Positions 52,597-61,604 of a stretch of 64,000 nt of DNA are shown piece by piece. The DNA lies in NCBI GenBank assembly GCA_035700805.1, contig DASSOG010000023.1, positions 10,495 through 74,494 of the forward strand. Direction: 5' to 3'. The translations under genes were made by a program, and so were the position numbers. The notes below the pieces were generated by a model. The model made no database searches, was not told the DNA's origin, and worked only from the letters and a program-made list of their open reading frames with translations. Position 1 is the stretch's first letter; each line of letters begins with the position of its first letter. Origin of the DNA: JAGWRI01 sp035700805 (GTDB lineage Bacteria; Gemmatimonadota; Gemmatimonadetes; Gemmatimonadales; Gemmatimonadaceae).

Positions 52597-53658
52597 TTAT
52601 GGGGTTGGGCGAGCGCGGTTCCGCCAGTCGGCCCAGGTGTCCCCAAGGCCGAGGCCGAAGGCCGCGACAGCGAGCAAGAGAAATCCGAGAATGGCGATCA
52701 CGTTGAGGAAGGGCGCCCACAGCATGGCGAACCCCACCAGGGCCACGATGGTGAGTGCCCCGGGCGCCAGGAACCAGCTCAGCACGCCGAGGCCGCGCAC
52801 CGCGTACAGCGCGCCGAAGAACACCAGCAGGTTCTGCCCGACCCGGTCGAGGCCGGAGAGCAGGGGAATGAGGTAGATGGCGAGCCCCGCGAGCAGGCCC
52901 CACACCAACTGGTCATTGAACCGGAATTCGCGGAGCGGCGCCAGGGCGGGACCCAGGCGCGCCCGGCCAAGCCGGTGATACGTGGCCCACGCGATGGCCA
53001 GCGCCACGAGCGACTCCAGCAGCAGGAAGGACGGGTACAGCACGCTGCCGGCGCCAGCCAGCGTGTGGAGCTGCTTTTCCGTTTCGGCCGGCACGTCCGC
53101 CAACTGCGGGATCTTCTGCACCAGCGCGTTCCAGTCATCCGGGTGCTGGCCGATGAACGTATTGAGCCGGTCCATCGTGTTGGCGTTGCGGGCGGCCAGT
53201 TCCGTGGCCACCGCGCCGTGAATCTCCCCGCGGGACACCGGGCCCAACTGGCTCATGACCAGCGCGAGCGCCAGGGCGATGGCCCCGGCCGCCAGCGCGC
53301 GCACGAACAGCGAGTGCCGGAGACCCACCAGGCAGACCAGCCCGAAGGCCCCGGCCAGCAGCAGGCTCCAGCCGCTTTCCAGGTTCTGGAATACCGTCGG
53401 GACCGCGCCGCGGGTCACCAGCGACCACGTGGCCAGCGCCACGAAGACCAGGGCGAGCGTCAGCCGACCGCCGGCCCACCACCCCACGAGTCCGCACGCC
53501 GCGAGCGCCGGGATGAGCAGCACCAGCGTGTGCTCCACCGGCAGCAGCGCCCGGAACTGGGGAATGGTGGGCACCACGACGAACGCCAGGATCGCGAGGA
53601 GGAGTTTCCCCCATCCACGTTCGACCCGTGCGGGCACCGGGGCGGCGGCGGCCGTCAT
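52597..53658 (-). CDS. DUF2232 family membrane protein
   Basis: A 353-residue protein with about eight hydrophobic helices and a central hydrophilic segment (about 145-205). The position between rpsR and rplI and the topology fit the DUF2232 (YybS-like) family often found there. The function is not known. It begins 1 nt after the rpsR stop. Confidence 0.8.
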   Translation of the reverse strand: MTAAAAPVPARVERGWGKLLLAILAFVVVPTIPQFRALLPVEHTLVLLIPALAACGLVGWWAGGRLTLALVFVALATWSLVTRGAVPTVFQNLESGWSLLLAGAFGLVCLVGLRHSLFVRALAAGAIALALALVMSQLGPVSRGEIHGAVATELAARNANTMDRLNTFIGQHPDDWNALVQKIPQLADVPAETEKQLHTLAGAGSVLYPSFLLLESLVALAIAWATYHRLGRARLGPALAPLREFRFNDQLVWGLLAGLAIYLIPLLSGLDRVGQNLLVFFGALYAVRGLGVLSWFLAPGALTIVALVGFAMLWAPFLNVIAILGFLLLAVAAFGLGLGDTWADWRNRARPTP

Positions 53659-53659
53659 G

Positions 53660-53881
53660 TCAGCCCTGGATGCCGCTGGTGTAGGGAATCAGGGCCAGGA
53701 ACCGCGCGCGCTTCACCGCCGTCGCCAACTGGCGCTGGTGACGCGCGCAGGTGCCGCTCAGCCGGCTGGGCAGGATCTTGCCGTGGTCGGTGATGAAGCG
53801 GCCCAGCGTCCGGTCGTCCTTGTAGTCCACGAAGCGGACGCGGCCTTCGCAAAAGGGGCAGGACTTGTGTGGTCGGCGCAT
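53660..53881 (-). CDS. rpsR: 30S ribosomal protein S18
   Basis: A 73-residue S18 with CPFCEGRVRFVDYKD (a CxxC pair near the N-terminus), LGRFITDHGKILPSRLSGTC and RHQRQLATAVKRARFLALIPY. S18 pairs with S6, encoded 3 nt upstream. Confidence 0.96.
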   Translation of the reverse strand: MRRPHKSCPFCEGRVRFVDYKDDRTLGRFITDHGKILPSRLSGTCARHQRQLATAVKRARFLALIPYTSGIQG

Positions 53882-53884
53882 GGG

Positions 53885-54247
53885 TCAGTCCTCGTCGTCG
53901 TCGTCGTCACGGCGGCGCTCGGCGGCCGCCAATTCTTCCTCGCTCATCGGGGGGGCTCCGGTCTCGTGCGTATGCAGCGAGATCAGGTAGCGCACCACTC
54001 CATCGTCGAGGGTAAGCGCGCGCTCGAACTCCGGGAGCAAGGTGGGCTCGGCGGTGAAGCGCGAAACCACGTAGTAGCCGGTGTCCTTGCGGCCGATCTG
54101 GTAGGCGAGCTGGCGGCGGCCCCAGTGGTCCACCGTGAGGTCCGCGGGGGGTCCCAGGAGTTCCTGGAAGCGGGCCAGCTTTTCGTTGATGGCGGTATCT
54201 TCGAGCGTCGAGTCGAAGATGTAGACCGCCTCGTATGGGCGAGTCAT
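53885..54247 (-). CDS. rpsF: 30S ribosomal protein S6
   Basis: A 120-residue S6; ATG 54247 (MTRPYEAVYIFDSTL) follows AAGGGAGG at good distance. LTVDHWGRRQLAYQIGRKDTGYYVV is split here as motifs DHWGRRQLAYQI and TGYYVVSRF; the C-terminus is highly acidic. It heads the S6-S18 operon and is preceded by a hairpin that may be its autoregulatory site. Confidence 0.95.
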   Translation of the reverse strand: MTRPYEAVYIFDSTLEDTAINEKLARFQELLGPPADLTVDHWGRRQLAYQIGRKDTGYYVVSRFTAEPTLLPEFERALTLDDGVVRYLISLHTHETGAPPMSEEELAAAERRRDDDDDED

Positions 54248-54281
54248 CTCGCGGCAATCCTCCCTTTGGTCGTTGGGTCCG

Positions 54282-54308
54282 CCCCCCGCTGGTTGCCGGA
54301 GCGGGGGG
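54282..54308 (-). promoter_or_regulatory. Leader hairpin of the rpsF operon, possible S6:S18 binding site
   Basis: Perfect 9-bp arms (54282-54290 and 54300-54308) with the loop CCGGCAACC in the mRNA, 35 nt before the rpsF start. S6:S18 complexes are known to bind a leader structure with exposed CCG in their own mRNA; here CCG is at the 5' end of the loop. The assignment is by position and this similarity only. Confidence 0.45.
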
Positions 54309-54471
54309 AGAGTGCATGTTGGAACGGCCGCGGTTGCGACCGCATGAGCCACGAAAGGTAACCCATCCGGGCCGCAAGTGCAGGGCCGGGTTCAGCCCCG
54401 GTTCGGGTCCGGGCCGGCCGGGCGGCGGACGCCCGCTGGGCCACCCGGCGTCGGCGGCCTCGCCCCGGCCT

Positions 54472-55572
54472 TCAGACGTTGAAGCGAAACAGCATCACGT
54501 CGCCATCACGAACCACGTATTCCTTGCCCTCGGACCGCACCATGCCCTTTTCCCGCGCCTCCTTCCACCCGCCGTTGGCCATGAAGTCCTCGTAGCCCAC
54601 AGTCTCCGCGCGAATGAACCCGCGCTCGAAGTCGGAGTGGATCACGCCGGCCGCCACCGGGGCGGTGTCCCCGCGGTGGATGGTCCACGCGCGCACCTCG
54701 GGCTCGCCCGCGGTGAAGTAGGTCTGGAGGCCGAGCAGGTGATAGCCGGCGCGGATCAGCCGGTCCAGCCCGGCCGACTCGATGCCCAGCGACGCCAGGA
54801 ATTCCGCGCGCTCCGCCGGCGGCAGTTCCACCAGCTCGGCCTCAATCCGCGCGGAAAAGGGGACGATCTCCGCGTCCTCCCCGCCGGCGGCCACCGCGGC
54901 GCGCAGGGCCTTGAGGTGCGTGCCCTCGGCACCCGACAGTTCGGCGTCCGTCACGTTGGCCGCATAGAGCACGGGCTTGGTGGTGAGCAGCGAGAGCGGG
55001 CGCAGGACGGCCAGCTCCTCGGCTGACAGCCCGGCGTGCCAGAGCGCGGTGCCGTTCTTGAGCGCGTCGTGGGCATGCTCGAGGGCCGGGAGTTCGGCCT
55101 TGGCGTCCTTGTCGCCGGTGCGGGCCGCGCGCTGCGTGCGGTCCAGGCGCTTTTCCACCACGCCCAGGTCGGCCAGAGCCAGCTCGAACTCAATGACTTC
55201 GCGGTCGCGGGCCGGGTCCACGCCCCCCATCACGTGCGTGACGTCGGGGTCGTCAAAGCAGCGCACCACATGCACGATGGCATCGGTTTCGCGGATGTTG
55301 GCCAGGAACTTGTTGCCCAGCCCCTCGCCCTCGGCCGCGCCCTTCACCAGTCCGGCGATATCCACGAACTGGACCACGGCGGGCACGGTCTTCTTGGGCT
55401 TCACCAGTTCGGCGAGCGCGGTGAGCCGCGCGTCGGGCACCTCCACCATGCCGACGTTGGGGTCCACCGTGCAGAACGGATAGTTGGCCGCGTCGGCCTG
55501 CGCGGCTGTGAGCGCGTTGAACAGGGTGGACTTACCGACGTTGGGGAGACCGACGATGCCGAGGCTGAGCAT
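54472..55572 (-). CDS. ychF: Redox-regulated ATPase YchF
   Basis: A 366-residue Obg-family P-loop protein. G1 is GLPNVGKST (8-16), G3 DIAGLVKGAAEGEGLGN, and the G4 position has NVTD instead of NKxD, which explains the preference for ATP in this family. A helical arm lies at about 135-200 and a TGS-like domain at the C-terminus (AWTIHRGDTAPVAAGVIH). It associates with ribosomes. A 224-nt gap follows before rpsF. Confidence 0.95.
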   Translation of the reverse strand: MLSLGIVGLPNVGKSTLFNALTAAQADAANYPFCTVDPNVGMVEVPDARLTALAELVKPKKTVPAVVQFVDIAGLVKGAAEGEGLGNKFLANIRETDAIVHVVRCFDDPDVTHVMGGVDPARDREVIEFELALADLGVVEKRLDRTQRAARTGDKDAKAELPALEHAHDALKNGTALWHAGLSAEELAVLRPLSLLTTKPVLYAANVTDAELSGAEGTHLKALRAAVAAGGEDAEIVPFSARIEAELVELPPAERAEFLASLGIESAGLDRLIRAGYHLLGLQTYFTAGEPEVRAWTIHRGDTAPVAAGVIHSDFERGFIRAETVGYEDFMANGGWKEAREKGMVRSEGKEYVVRDGDVMLFRFNV

Positions 55573-55849
55573 GGAGGCGCGGAAGATCGAGGAGCGAGGG
55601 GCGGCCGGCGGGGCGCCGACGGCGGAAAGCTAACGGATGCAGAAAATCGGTTATGCGCCGAATGCCGGGCGGCGCAAAGTTGCGCAGTGAGCGAAGCGGA
55701 GTGGGAGCGTGGTTGGTGACTCTCGGTGGAGTCCGGTTTCAGGCGCGCGCCCTGGTCGTGTTCGTCGCAGGGAACTCGCAGGCCGTTCCGGGTTGGTCGC
55801 GCGAGTGTCCGGCGGGCCAGGTGCGTCGCGTCTCCTCCGTGTCGGCCGG
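55573..55849. other. 277-nt gap between pth and ychF
   Basis: No ORF of convincing quality and no tRNA-like fold. Small inverted repeats occur (for example GACTC/GAGTC near 55720 and a TGCGCC/GGCGCA pair around 55647-55672), which could belong to a terminator after pth or to a ychF leader. Confidence 0.4.
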
Positions 55850-56428
55850 TTACGCCTGGCGATTGAACTTGTTCATGGCGGTTTCCACGCCCTCGTGCAT
55901 CCAGGCCTGCACGGCCTCCGTCACACGCGGCAGCAGGTCTTCCACCAGGACTGCCTCCCGGCGGCCAAGCGGATCGAGCACGAAATCAGCCAGGTCGCCG
56001 CGCAGGTGCCGCTCGTCTTCCGGGCGGATGCCCACGCGAAGCCGCGTGTACTGCTGCGACCCCACGGCGGCCTCGATGCTCTTGAGTCCGTTGTGGCCGC
56101 CGGCCGAGCCCGATGCGCGAATCCTGAAGGTCCCGATGGGGAGCGCGACGTCGTCGCCGATCACCAGCAGGTCCTGCGCGGCGTGCCAGCCCTCCCGGCG
56201 CAGGTAGGGTGTGAGCGCGGCGCCGCTCAGGTTCATGTAGGTGAGCGGCTTGACCAGCCGGACGCGCACGCCGCCGTCCGAGCCGGTGGTGACGAGCGCC
56301 TTTCCGTCCTTCTTCCAGGCATCCAGACGCCAAACGTCGGCCAGGTGGTCCACGACCCACCAGCCGACGTTGTGGCGCGTGCGCTCGTACTCGCGGCCGG
56401 GGTTGCCGAGCCCCACGATGACTTTCAT
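55850..56428 (-). CDS. pth: Peptidyl-tRNA hydrolase
   Basis: A 192-residue enzyme that recycles peptidyl-tRNA. It has VGLGNPGREYERTRHNVGW with catalytic His20, LVKPLTYMNLSG, DLLVIGDDVALPIG and GGHNGLKSIE. It lies 56 nt after rplY on the same strand, as in many bacteria (rplY-pth-ychF). Confidence 0.95.
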   Translation of the reverse strand: MKVIVGLGNPGREYERTRHNVGWWVVDHLADVWRLDAWKKDGKALVTTGSDGGVRVRLVKPLTYMNLSGAALTPYLRREGWHAAQDLLVIGDDVALPIGTFRIRASGSAGGHNGLKSIEAAVGSQQYTRLRVGIRPEDERHLRGDLADFVLDPLGRREAVLVEDLLPRVTEAVQAWMHEGVETAMNKFNRQA

Positions 56429-56484
56429 CGCGTCGTCGTCGCGGGGCCGGCCACCAAGGAGCGAGCGGAAAAAGCTCGAGCGGA

Positions 56485-57153
56485 TTACTTCTCCGCCTCC
56501 TCGTCCTCGGGTTTGGCCTTGCGGATGAGCTCGGGTTCGGCCGAGGCATCGGGTGCCGCGTCCGTCGTGGCTGCGACCGGCTCGACCACTTCCTCGGCCT
56601 TGGGCGCCGACACGACGCAGATGGTGGCGTCCTCGTCGTTCAGGACTTCCACGCCCTCGGGAAGCTGGAGGTCGCGCACGTGCAGGCTGTGGCCAATGCC
56701 GAGCGCGGTGACGTCGAGCGGCAGGTGGTTGGGGATCGCCGTGGGATCCACGTGGATCTCCACCTGGTGCAGCACCTGGTCCAGGATGCCGCCACCATTG
56801 CGTACGCCGTCGGCGGTGCCCACGAACACGATCGGCACGTTGACGGTGACCTTCTCGCCGGCCACCAGCTCCTGGAAGTCCACGTGGATCACGTTGTTCT
56901 TCACGGGGTGGCGCTGGATCTCGCGGATGAGCGTCATGGCCGTCCGGCCGCCGGCGTCGAGCTCGATGACCGTGCTGCCGTACGGAATCTTTTCCAGGAG
57001 CTTGTCGAAGTCGCGCGCATTGAGCGCCAGCGACTGCGGATCGCGGTTGTTGCCGTAGATCACGGCCGGTACCTGGCCCGTGCTGCGGAGTTTGCGGGCG
57101 TCGCCCTTGCCCTGGCCGCTGCGCGCGGTGGCGGCGAACTGTGCGGTTGCCAT
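56485..57153 (-). CDS. rplY: 50S ribosomal protein L25/Ctc
   Basis: A 222-residue long form of L25. Residues 1-95 are the 5S-rRNA-binding domain (GKGDARKLRSTGQVPAVIYG, HVDFQELVAGEKV); 100-185 form the C-terminal beta domain; an acidic tail ends in KPEDEEAEK. ATG 57153 follows GAAGGGA at good spacing. Confidence 0.94.
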   Translation of the reverse strand: MATAQFAATARSGQGKGDARKLRSTGQVPAVIYGNNRDPQSLALNARDFDKLLEKIPYGSTVIELDAGGRTAMTLIREIQRHPVKNNVIHVDFQELVAGEKVTVNVPIVFVGTADGVRNGGGILDQVLHQVEIHVDPTAIPNHLPLDVTALGIGHSLHVRDLQLPEGVEVLNDEDATICVVSAPKAEEVVEPVAATTDAAPDASAEPELIRKAKPEDEEAEK

Positions 57154-57267
57154 CGTTGTTTCCCTTCGTTCAGGTGTTCATGTCATGCAGCGAAACCCGG
57201 ACACCGGTGCAACTCTCAGGAGGCTGCGTCCTCCCTACCATGCCGGGGGGTTCGTGACGGGGCCGGT

Positions 57268-57286
57268 GCGGCTGGTGATCAGCCGC
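57268..57286 (-). terminator. Hairpin between prs and rplY
   Basis: Perfect 7-bp arms GCGGCTG/CAGCCGC with a 5-nt loop in the 175-nt gap. No T run follows on the minus strand, so it could be a weak terminator after prs or part of the rplY leader. Nothing else is visible in that gap. Confidence 0.3.
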
Positions 57287-57328
57287 GGGCCTGGTGCCAC
57301 GCGCCCCACGTACCGGGGTGGAACTAAC

Positions 57329-58282
57329 CTAGTCGAACAGACTGCTCACGCTCTGCTCCGAGTGGGTGAAGCGAATGGCCTTGGAGAGCAGCTCGCCGAC
57401 GGACAGGATGGTCAGCTTGTCAAAGCGCCGGTCCTCCGGGAGCGCGATCGTGTTGGTCACTGCCACTTCCTCGATGGGCGCCTTGATGAGCCGTTCGCGA
57501 GCCGGCCCCGAGAGCAGCGCATGCGTGGCACAGGCGTACACCGTGTGCGCGCCCAACTCCTTGAGTGCCCGCGCCGCTTCCGAGATCGTGCCCGCCGTAT
57601 CAATCATGTCGTCGGCCAGGATACAATCCTTGCCTTCCACTTCACCGACCACGTTCACCACCTCGGCCACGTTGGCTGCCGGGCGTCGCTTATCAATGAT
57701 GGCCAGTGAGGCGTTCAGCCGCTTGGCGAACCCGCGGGCCATCTTGGCCGATCCCACGTCCGGGGCGACGATCACGATGTCGCGGAGGTTCTTGCGGCGA
57801 TAATGCGCCGTGAACACCGGCATCGCGTACAGATGGTCCACCGGAATGTCAAAAAACCCCTGCAACTGGTGCTGGTGAAAATCAATGCCCAGCACCCGGT
57901 TTGCCCCCGCGGCCATGATCATATTGGCCAGCAGCTTTGCGCCGATGGCCACGCGCGGCTGGTCCTTGCGATCCTGGCGTGAGTAGCCGTAGTAGGGCAT
58001 GACCACGGTGACCCGTGCGGCCGAGGCGCGCTTGGCCGCGTCGATGAGCAGCAGCAGTTCCAGCACGTTCTCGGCGGGCGGGTTCGTGGGCTGGATGATG
58101 AAAACGTCGTTGCCGCGCACGTTTTCATTGATCCGCACAAAAATCTCGCCGTCGGCAAAGCGCGACAGGGTCACGTTGCAGAGATCGACGCCGATGTCGC
58201 GCGCGATCTCCTGGGCGAGGCCCTGGTTGGCAGTGCCGGAGAGCAGCTTGAAGCCGTGGCTCGGTACGGAAAGGCCGTCCAT
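57329..58282 (-). CDS. prs: Ribose-phosphate pyrophosphokinase
   Basis: A 317-residue enzyme making PRPP for nucleotide, histidine and tryptophan synthesis. It starts at ATG 58282. Motifs: FADGEIFVRINENVRGNDVF, the YYGYSRQDRKDQPR flexible loop region, DFHQHQLQGFFDIPVDHL and the PRPP-binding DDMIDTAGT. Its promoter leaves almost no leader. It heads the minus-strand series prs-rplY-pth-ychF. Confidence 0.96.
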   Translation of the reverse strand: MDGLSVPSHGFKLLSGTANQGLAQEIARDIGVDLCNVTLSRFADGEIFVRINENVRGNDVFIIQPTNPPAENVLELLLLIDAAKRASAARVTVVMPYYGYSRQDRKDQPRVAIGAKLLANMIMAAGANRVLGIDFHQHQLQGFFDIPVDHLYAMPVFTAHYRRKNLRDIVIVAPDVGSAKMARGFAKRLNASLAIIDKRRPAANVAEVVNVVGEVEGKDCILADDMIDTAGTISEAARALKELGAHTVYACATHALLSGPARERLIKAPIEEVAVTNTIALPEDRRFDKLTILSVGELLSKAIRFTHSEQSVSSLFD

Positions 58283-58294
58283 GATTAGCCTAGC

Positions 58295-58323
58295 AAAGTA
58301 CCAACCGATCGCGGGTCGGTCAA
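58295..58323 (-). promoter_or_regulatory. Promoter of prs, near leaderless
   Basis: On the minus strand: TTGACC (58323-58318), 17-nt spacer, TACTTT (58300-58295) with an extended -10 TGG. Only 12 nt lie between the -10 box and the ATG at 58282, so the leader should be about 5 nt and lacks a Shine-Dalgarno site. Confidence 0.6.
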
Positions 58324-58369
58324 CGGCAGCGGGGAACCACACGCCTGCGCAACCAAACGCAAGGACGGG

Positions 58370-60850
58370 CTACGTGTTCTCGCCGGTCAGGATTTGCCGC
58401 AGGTCGATCCGGGTGGCGATGCGGGCGGGGACCACGAGGCTCGCCATGGCTCCAATGACGAGCACCAGCACGGCCGCACCGTAACTCACGGGGTCGTAAG
58501 CTGATACGTGAAATAGCACCGGCGCGAGATAGCGGGATATGGACAGCACCGCGATGCCGCCGAGCGCGGCGCCGCACAGGATGGTGGCGAACGTGCTCCG
58601 CAGAACAATCCAGACGACTGCCGTGGCAGATGCCCCAATGGCCATCCGGATGCCAAGCTCCCGGCTACGTGTGCGGACAAAGTAGAGGCATACGGCGTAG
58701 ATGCCCGCCCCCGCGAGCAGTAGCCCGACGAGGCTCACCACTCCCAGGATCACCCACGCCGTCTGGAGCGGCTGAAGCTCGCGCTCTGCGAGCGCCCGAA
58801 GAGGACGGACGGTTGGGTGATCACCCAGGAGCCCTGTGGCGGCCAGTCGGGTCCGCACGTCGCGGAGACTGGTTTCGGGGTTGCCCGAAACACGAACCAG
58901 CAGGTTTCCGCCATGGCTCAGGAGATCGGGTCGTTGCTGGGCAGGCACGAAGAAGCGCATGGGCGGTGCGTCCCGCAACCGGAGTCCCGGTGAGTCCGCA
59001 ATGACACCGACGACGGTGAAGCACTGATACGGCGGGCGGCCGACGTCCAGGCACTTGCCCAGCGGATCCGTATGGGGCCATATCGCTTGCGCCATCGTGC
59101 GATCCACGATGGTCACCCGAGGGGCATCCGCGCGGTCCGCCCGGGTGAAGAGCCGCCCCTGCAAGAGCGTCGATCCAACCGTTGCGAAGTACGACGGCGT
59201 CACGGCGGTTACATACGGAAGCGCGATGGCCTCAGAACCACCCTGCGTCAGTTGCTGGATGCTGATGAGGATCACTGTGCCTTCATGTAGCGGCAGGGAA
59301 GACGCGGCGGCGACGTTCGTCACGTTTGGGAGTTGGCGCAGCGCCTCCGAAAGCATCTGCTCAAGGACCACGGGCGCTTGGGCGACCCCTCGGGCTGAGC
59401 TTGCCGCCGCTGCGGACGGCAGGTCGGCATACAGCAGACCTGGCAGGCTGATTCCGATGCGGTCGCTGAGCACGGTGCGAAAGCTTCTCGCGAAAAGACC
59501 CGAGGTGATGAGCAGTGCGAAGGTGAGGCCCACCTGGACGGTGATGAGCGCGAACTGCCATCCTCGTGCGGACGTGGACCACCGCGTGGTGAGCAACCCG
59601 CCGAACCGGAGTGCGGTGACCCGCCAGGTGTACAGCGCAGGGAGCACCAGGACTCCCACGGCGGAGCCCACCACCGCGATCCCGGAGATGGCGATCGCGC
59701 GCCAGGTCTGCGGCGAGCCGAGCGAAGTGCCCTGCCGGGAGAGCATGTGGTAGGCCACACCGGAAAAGGCAGATGAAACGAGTATACCGAGTAGCGCGCC
59801 GGCTACGGCCACCTGACCGCTTTCGAAGAGGTGTTGCACGAGCAATCGGACGCGCGACGCGCCGAGGGCGCGTTGCATGCGAATGTTGCCGGTGGCGCGT
59901 GAGGCGCGCGCGACCAGCAGGAGGGCGACATTGGCGACGGCGATCAGCAGGATTGCACCGCACACCGAGGCCAGCATCAGGGCCAACGGGAGGTGGATGC
60001 CGTCCGTGACCCATTGCGGCGTGGCGACCGAGCGGAACCGCACACGCGCGGCTCCCTGGTCCATTTGCCCCGTTCCCGGTTCCGGTGTGCCCAGGAGCGC
60101 GCGCGCGATCTCGATGCGTGCTCCGGCGGCGGCCGCGCCGGACGGCTCCCGGACAAGGAGGCTGAACGGAAAGCCCTGCTCCAGGCCGGAAGCCGTGGCG
60201 GACCGGCCATCCAGCCCTGCAGCGCCCAGGGGGAGCCAGAGATCGGCAGGATGGCGATCAGGCCCTGTCACACCGGGCGCCGCGACCCCAACGAGCGTGA
60301 ACACCCGGCCGCGGATGCGGAGCAGGGCACCCAGCTTCATCGGTTCGGTCTTTGTCAGTCGCAGCCAGAGCGCATGGCCGAGCACCACTTCCCGGCCCAC
60401 GTCGAGCAAACCCTTGCTTTCCAGTCCGAGGCCGCGACCCTGCGCCATGGAAATGCCGGCAGTGGCAAAGAACGTGGGTGCAACAAACGCCGCGCGGGCC
60501 GAGACACTGTCGGTCGTGGTCGGGCCATGGAGCACGAGAATGTTCACCGTGTCCGGATTCAGGTAGGCGGCGCTGCGGATGTGCGGAGACAGGGCGGCAA
60601 CGCCCTGGACCTCGGTATACGAGAAGAACCGACGGGGTGCGTCCGTGCCCCTGGAGGCGAGCTCCAGAATGGCCAGATTGTCCGGGTCCGCAATCCCGAT
60701 TGGTGGCGCCAACAGCATCCGGTCCAGCGCCCGGAATGCGGCCGCAGCAATCCCTGTTCCGCAGCCAAGGACGACGACCGCGATGAGGCTGAACAGGGGG
60801 CGGCGCCAGACTCGGCGGATCCCAGGGCGAATCTGAAGTCCGGGGCTCAT
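58370..60850 (-). CDS. ADOP-like orphan ABC transporter permease (FtsX/MacB type)
   Basis: An 826-residue membrane protein starting at ATG 60850. A first helix (about 18-38, PLFSLIAVVVLGCGTGIAAA) is followed by a MacB_PCD-like outer domain; three helices lie near 290-410 and another helix near 440-460; a second periplasmic domain and three C-terminal helices (about 705-815) complete a duplicated FtsX design. This size and duplication fit the acidobacterial duplicated orphan permease family, which usually lacks an adjacent ATPase gene; none is seen here. It ends the cassette that starts with the ECF sigma factor, 55 nt after the DsbA-like gene. Confidence 0.85.
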   Translation of the reverse strand: MSPGLQIRPGIRRVWRRPLFSLIAVVVLGCGTGIAAAAFRALDRMLLAPPIGIADPDNLAILELASRGTDAPRRFFSYTEVQGVAALSPHIRSAAYLNPDTVNILVLHGPTTTDSVSARAAFVAPTFFATAGISMAQGRGLGLESKGLLDVGREVVLGHALWLRLTKTEPMKLGALLRIRGRVFTLVGVAAPGVTGPDRHPADLWLPLGAAGLDGRSATASGLEQGFPFSLLVREPSGAAAAGARIEIARALLGTPEPGTGQMDQGAARVRFRSVATPQWVTDGIHLPLALMLASVCGAILLIAVANVALLLVARASRATGNIRMQRALGASRVRLLVQHLFESGQVAVAGALLGILVSSAFSGVAYHMLSRQGTSLGSPQTWRAIAISGIAVVGSAVGVLVLPALYTWRVTALRFGGLLTTRWSTSARGWQFALITVQVGLTFALLITSGLFARSFRTVLSDRIGISLPGLLYADLPSAAAASSARGVAQAPVVLEQMLSEALRQLPNVTNVAAASSLPLHEGTVILISIQQLTQGGSEAIALPYVTAVTPSYFATVGSTLLQGRLFTRADRADAPRVTIVDRTMAQAIWPHTDPLGKCLDVGRPPYQCFTVVGVIADSPGLRLRDAPPMRFFVPAQQRPDLLSHGGNLLVRVSGNPETSLRDVRTRLAATGLLGDHPTVRPLRALAERELQPLQTAWVILGVVSLVGLLLAGAGIYAVCLYFVRTRSRELGIRMAIGASATAVVWIVLRSTFATILCGAALGGIAVLSISRYLAPVLFHVSAYDPVSYGAAVLVLVIGAMASLVVPARIATRIDLRQILTGENT

Positions 60851-60905
60851 CGCTTTGGGGCCGCGCGGCGAACGCGGATCGGACGCCGGGTTGTGGGTTC
60901 GGGGT

Positions 60906-61604
60906 TCACGGCGTGGACTCAGGCGAAGGCACGGCACCAAGAGTCAGCAGGATGCTGTCCAGCGTATGCAGTGACACGGCGCCCTCGATTCGCGTATTGC
61001 CGAGTACAAGACTCGGGGTGCCTGCCACACCAACCGCCCGCCCGGCTTCCATGTCCCGGTGAATCGCCGATGCAAACGACGAGTCCCGCATGCAACGGCC
61101 GAACTCACCGGAGTCGCGAATACCGGCCAATGCAGCGAGCGGGATCCATAGCTTGGAGCCGAAATCCCTTTGGTGTGAAAAAAGCGCGTGCACCATGGAG
61201 CCGAACATTCCCTGGGCACCAGCGCATTCCGCCGCCATGGCCGCCGCGTATGCCATGGGATGGATTGTCGTTAGAGGAAAATGGCGATAAATCACGCTGA
61301 CGGAATCATGATGTTCGGCAAGGAATGAGTCCAGCACAGCGGAGAAGCGGGCACAGAACGGACACTGAAGGTCAGAAAACTCAATCGCCTGAATCGGTGC
61401 GGAAGCGACGCCGAGTACATGGCCCCCGCTGGTTTGCAGCAGCTTTCGGTTGACGACGTGTGAGAAAGTGGCCGCGCCAGACGAGTTCGCTTGGGCGGAC
61501 GGCGCTCGCGTGGCTCGGCAGTATGCGACGGTGCCCACGACCAGCGCCACAAGGACCAGGACCCCCGTCGTCTGACGCTGGTTTGGTTCCAGGGTGCTTC
61601 TCAC
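60906..61604 (-). CDS. DsbA-like thioredoxin-fold protein, membrane anchored
   Basis: A 232-residue protein starting at GTG 61604, overlapping the upstream stop (GTGA). One helix (about 13-29) is followed by an outside DsbA/Thioredoxin_4-like domain. The active site is DLQCPFCARF (Cys81, Cys84), the cis-proline VAGTPSLVLG. A helical insert contains a third cysteine (AAECAGAQGMFGSM) and a fourth (FGRCMRDS). It should oxidise or isomerise disulfides in exported proteins; the six-Cys peptide encoded upstream is an obvious candidate substrate. Confidence 0.87.
   Translation of the reverse strand: MRSTLEPNQRQTTGVLVLVALVVGTVAYCRATRAPSAQANSSGAATFSHVVNRKLLQTSGGHVLGVASAPIQAIEFSDLQCPFCARFSAVLDSFLAEHHDSVSVIYRHFPLTTIHPMAYAAAMAAECAGAQGMFGSMVHALFSHQRDFGSKLWIPLAALAGIRDSGEFGRCMRDSSFASAIHRDMEAGRAVGVAGTPSLVLGNTRIEGAVSLHTLDSILLTLGAVPSPESTP

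Noticed and set aside
57154..57328. Possible tRNA or small RNA between prs and rplY
   Set aside because: No T-loop or acceptor-stem pairing could be made; only a short hairpin is present.
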